Source: Tannerella sp. (GTDB lineage: Bacteria > Bacteroidota > Bacteroidia > Bacteroidales > Tannerellaceae). Taken from it: DNA of 9,380 bases. The stretch spans positions 1 through 9,380 of the forward strand of contig JAIRYY010000196.1 in the NCBI GenBank assembly GCA_031267485.1, written 5' to 3'. Under the pieces are notes generated by a model. It saw nothing but the letters and a program-made list of their open reading frames with translations. It did not search any database and was not told the origin of the DNA. Position numbers and translations under genes: made by a program. Of the stretch, positions 7,977 through 9,380 are shown one piece after another. Within the stretch, counting starts at the first letter, position 1. Each line of letters starts with the position of its first letter.

Positions 7977-8003
7977 TTGACGTTCATTTTCCGAAAGGTT
8001 ACA
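7977..8003 (-). promoter_or_regulatory. ECF-type promoter driving the DUF6249 gene
   Basis: On the minus strand TGTAACC (8003-7997) is followed after 14 bases by CGTCAA (7982-7977). An AAC-containing -35 and a CGTC-containing -10 at this spacing are the hallmark of ECF sigma promoters. The -35 is part of a perfect 10-base inverted repeat with the promoter of the divergent sigma gene (AAAGGTTACA at 7994-8003 against TGTAACCTTT at 8047-8056). Transcription would start near 7970, giving a leader of about 38 bases. Confidence 0.6.
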
Positions 8004-8046
8004 CCCTGCCGGCGATTTTTTCCGGTTATTTTTGCAGCCGGGCGGC

Positions 8047-8074
8047 TGTAACCTTTTCAGAGGGGGTGCGTCTA
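8047..8074 (+). promoter_or_regulatory. Autoregulatory ECF-type promoter of the sigma operon
   Basis: TGTAACC (8047-8053) is followed after 15 bases by CGTCTA (8069-8074), matching an ECF -35/-10 pair. The same TGTAACCTTT decamer appears inverted at 8003-7994, serving the DUF6249 gene. A start point 6-8 bases past the -10 would fall at about 8080-8082, almost on top of the ATG at 8084. The predicted mRNA is leaderless or nearly so, and the GTG at 8066 would not be transcribed. Confidence 0.62.
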
Positions 8075-8083
8075 TACCGTAGC

Positions 8084-8641
8084 ATGGAAAGACATACCGA
8101 CAATTATTATGTAGAGAAAATACGGTCAGGAGAAACCGGCTGTTTTGCGCCGATACTGGAACGGTACGGCGCACGGATTTTTTCGCTGACCGTCAAGATT
8201 GTCGGCAACCGCGAAGATGCGGAAGAGCTGACGCAGGATGTGTTCGTGAAAGCGTTCCGTTCGCTTTCCTCATTTCGCGGAGACAGCAGTTTTTCCACAT
8301 GGATTTACCGGATAGCCTACAACATGGCTGTTTCGGCGGTACGCAGGAAAGGCCCGGACTTTATACCGGTGGACGAAAACCTGCTGTCCGGCGTCCCGGA
8401 CGAAACGGACGAAACGGCGTTCGGAACGGCGGACACGGACGGGCGCATTGCCTGTCTGAATCGCGCCCTGGAACAGTTGACGCCCGAAGAACGGGCTATG
8501 ATTATGCTTTTCTACAAGGACAGCCGGTCGATGGAAGAGATTGCCCGAATTACGGGATTAACGGAGACGAATGTAAAAACGAAGATATTCCGCATCCGTA
8601 AAAAATTACTGGTACTGATAAAAGCAATGGAGGAAAAATAA
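8084..8641 (+). CDS. ECF-family RNA polymerase sigma factor
   Basis: This 185-residue sigma-70-type protein has only regions 2 and 4, as in ECF sigma factors. Region 2 covers about 22-90 and includes DAEELTQDVFVKAFRSLSSFRGDSSFSTWIYRIAYN. An acidic linker (DETDETAFGTADTDG, about 106-120) leads to region 4 at about 123-178, with LTPEERAMIMLFYKDSRSMEEIARITGLTETNVKTKIFRIRKKL forming the helix-turn-helix that reads the -35 element. It redirects RNA polymerase to its own regulon, probably including the two TGTAACC promoters upstream. The ATG at 8084 is chosen because the alternative GTG at 8066 lies between the predicted -35 and -10. The small two-TM gene starts 1 base after its stop. The last 81 bases of the gene are repeated in reverse at 9300-9380. 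Confidence 0.93.
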   Translation: MERHTDNYYVEKIRSGETGCFAPILERYGARIFSLTVKIVGNREDAEELTQDVFVKAFRSLSSFRGDSSFSTWIYRIAYNMAVSAVRRKGPDFIPVDENLLSGVPDETDETAFGTADTDGRIACLNRALEQLTPEERAMIMLFYKDSRSMEEIARITGLTETNVKTKIFRIRKKLLVLIKAMEEK

Positions 8642-8669
8642 ATTGAGACCAAACGAAAAAGACGTCATG
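8561..8669 (+). repeat. Left arm of a perfect 109-bp inverted repeat
   Basis: This segment covers the last 26 sigma codons with stop, the Shine-Dalgarno, and the first 9 codons of the putative anti-sigma gene. It is identical, reverse-complemented, to 9272-9380. Identity stops immediately after the ATG triplet at 8667-8669. Confidence 0.97.
8629..8633 (+). promoter_or_regulatory. Shine-Dalgarno supporting a TTG start
   Basis: GGAGG lies inside the last codons of the sigma gene, 9 bases before the TTG at 8643. The alternative ATG at 8667 has no such element, so this site favours the rare TTG start. Such a sequence is notable in a phylum that rarely relies on Shine-Dalgarno pairing. Confidence 0.55.
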
Positions 8670-9029
8670 CGCGAACTGTTTTCCGGGATGCCGGACGAAC
8701 GGTTGCCGCCGGATTTTAACGCGAACGTTATGCGCCGGGTTCGCAAAGAAGCGATACGGCGCGAAAGAAGAAACCGGCGACTGGAAATCCTGGGATACGT
8801 CTCCGGCGCCGTCGCGATGGCCGCCGTCCTTGTCTTTATCCTTTACCGCATGGGAATAACGGTTGATGTCCGGGCGCTGGCGCTGCACATAAATTCATTC
8901 CCCCGTCCCGACTTCAGCCTCCTGAAATCGCAGTCGTTCACCGTCAGCGCATACGTCGGCACACTCGCGCTGTTCCTCCTGATTATGGATTCAACCATCC
9001 GCCGCCATATCGGGAAGAGGCACAAGTGA
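8643..9029 (+). CDS. Putative anti-sigma factor, small two-TM protein
   Basis: The 128-residue product has a cytoplasmic N-terminal part of about 45 residues containing RELFSGMPDERLPPDFNANVMRRVRKEA. It then has a very basic stretch (RRERRNRR), a TM helix at about 47-68, a loop, a second hydrophobic segment at about 100-116, and a basic tail. A short LPxxFNxxVM-like N-terminus ahead of a membrane helix is common in genes directly after ECF sigma factors in Bacteroidota, where the product is thought to hold the sigma factor at the membrane. No zinc-binding HxxxCxxC motif is present, so it is not a ZAS-type anti-sigma. The TTG start is preferred because of GGAGG at 8629-8633 and the 1-base gap after the sigma stop; an ATG start at 8667 would remove 8 residues. 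The role is inferred from position and topology, not from a recognised domain. Confidence 0.72.
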   Translation: MRPNEKDVMRELFSGMPDERLPPDFNANVMRRVRKEAIRRERRNRRLEILGYVSGAVAMAAVLVFILYRMGITVDVRALALHINSFPRPDFSLLKSQSFTVSAYVGTLALFLLIMDSTIRRHIGKRHK

Positions 9030-9071
9030 ATGTTTTAACAATTATGCAATGCCGCGTCGTAAGTTTTCCCC

Positions 9072-9094
9072 GTCCGGCAAAGGATGCGCCGGAC
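9072..9094. other. Hairpin after the putative anti-sigma gene, possible terminator
   Basis: GTCCGGC (9072-9078) pairs perfectly with GCCGGAC (9088-9094) across a 9-base loop, 43 bases after the stop of the preceding gene. No T-run follows on either strand, so it is at best a weak or factor-assisted terminator. Nothing else was recognised in 9030-9142. Confidence 0.35.
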
Positions 9095-9142
9095 AGGATG
9101 ATAACCGGATATAACGGATTGACCGCCCGGTAAATCTCCCTG

Positions 9143-9298
9143 TTAACCTGAGTTTTCTCCAACCCCGTCTTCGCCGAAACGGAAGGATGACGTGCAAGTC
9201 CGTCCCGCCGATACGGGTTTGCCGCCCATGCCGTCATCATCACCGGCGATGATGGCGTCTTCTCCGGAGTTCATGACGTCTTTTTCGTTTGGTCTCAA
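9143..9298 (-). other. Open frame sharing the anti-sigma start but with a different C-terminus
   Basis: Within the inverted copy the TTG start and first 9 codons (MRPNEKDVM) are preserved, with GGAGG correctly spaced before them. Beyond the repeat the frame stays open for 42 more codons (NSGEDAIIAGDDDGMGGKP and onward) before TAA. The 51-residue product has no TM helix and matches no family I recognise; it is rich in Gly, Asp and Ser. It is a real gene only if the inverted repeat is genuine. The frame may be open by chance or be an artefact of a chimeric junction. Confidence 0.25.
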
Positions 9299-9380
9299 TT
9301 TATTTTTCCTCCATTGCTTTTATCAGTACCAGTAATTTTTTACGGATGCGGAATATCTTCGTTTTTACATTCGTCTCCGT
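9272..9380 (-). repeat. Right arm of the 109-bp inverted repeat, running to the window edge
   Basis: This is an exact reverse complement of 8561-8669, with no mismatch over 109 bases. It reaches the last base of the window, so its full length is unknown. The arms enclose a 602-base segment (8670-9271) that holds most of the putative anti-sigma gene. Confidence 0.97.
9300..9380 (-). pseudogene. Duplicate 3' end of the ECF sigma gene
   Basis: The minus strand encodes the same final 26 residues and stop as the sigma gene at 8084-8641 (from the TETNVKTKIF part of region 4 to AMEEK). Only this end is visible, so it could be part of a second full sigma gene, a fragment, or an assembly chimera. It is nucleotide-identical to the other copy, which argues against an old duplication. 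Confidence 0.5.

Noticed and set aside
8066..8068. GTG as the start of the sigma gene
   Set aside because: It lies between the predicted -35 and -10 elements, and the ATG at 8084 gives the usual length for ECF sigma factors.
9044..9133. Plus-strand open frame of 29 codons after the putative anti-sigma gene
   Set aside because: Too short, no ribosome binding site, no recognisable motif, and it runs across the 9072-9094 hairpin.
8983..9243. Minus-strand open frame of 86 codons opposite the end of the putative anti-sigma gene
   Set aside because: It overlaps a well-supported gene on the other strand, has no recognisable family or start signal, and looks like chance in GC-rich DNA.
9232..9257. 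Small hairpin (CATCATC against GATGATG, 6-base loop) near the right inverted repeat
   Set aside because: Simple trinucleotide-like composition explains the pairing. No U-tract and no neighbouring gene end support a terminator or recombination site.
1..9380. CRISPR arrays, tRNA or rRNA genes, prophage genes
   Set aside because: No regularly spaced repeats, cloverleaf-like sequences, ribosomal RNA motifs or phage structural proteins were seen on either strand.

Overview
The window reads as chromosomal DNA from a member of the Bacteroidales (phylum Bacteroidota) with fairly high GC. Three observations support this. Several upstream regions carry Bacteroidota-type promoters (-33 TTTG and -7 TAnnTTTG), and most starts lack a strong Shine-Dalgarno sequence. 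The protein families are typical of the group: a secreted GH29-like fucosidase, long-form PurL, a DUF5106/thioredoxin lipoprotein, and a DUF6249 membrane protein next to an ECF sigma factor. The genus cannot be named from the sequence alone.

Layout, left to right. (1) 1-329, minus: the 5' end of an exported GH29 alpha-L-fucosidase-like gene that runs off the left edge. (2) 330-776: a gene-free stretch with a candidate -7 box for the fucosidase, a short heptamer repeat, and a MITE-like palindromic element (578-709). (3) 777-4466, minus: full-length purL. (4) 4467-4699: a divergent promoter region with one consensus promoter in each direction. (5) 4700-6526, plus: purT followed 9 bases later by a LysE-type exporter gene. 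(6) 6553-7503, plus: a DUF5106/thioredoxin-fold lipoprotein, convergent (3-base gap) with (7) 7507-7932, minus: a DUF6249 membrane protein. (8) 7933-8083: a divergent control region in which two near-identical ECF-type promoters face away from each other. (9) 8084-9029, plus: an ECF sigma factor and a small two-TM protein that is probably its anti-sigma factor. (10) 9030-9380: mostly non-coding, ending in a perfect 109-base inverted copy of the sigma/anti-sigma junction.

Two functional blocks stand out. purL and purT encode the third and fourth steps of de novo IMP synthesis. PurT uses formate to make formylglycinamide ribonucleotide (FGAR), and PurL converts FGAR to the amidine (FGAM). They are transcribed divergently from a 233-base spacer. 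The second block is an ECF sigma module. The sigma gene and the DUF6249 gene are divergent and share mirror-image TGTAACC -35 elements, so the sigma factor probably drives both its own operon and DUF6249.

The strangest structure is the inverted repeat at the right end. It is either an assembly or amplification chimera at a contig end, which I think is more likely, or one arm of an invertible segment that would exchange everything after residue 9 of the putative anti-sigma factor.
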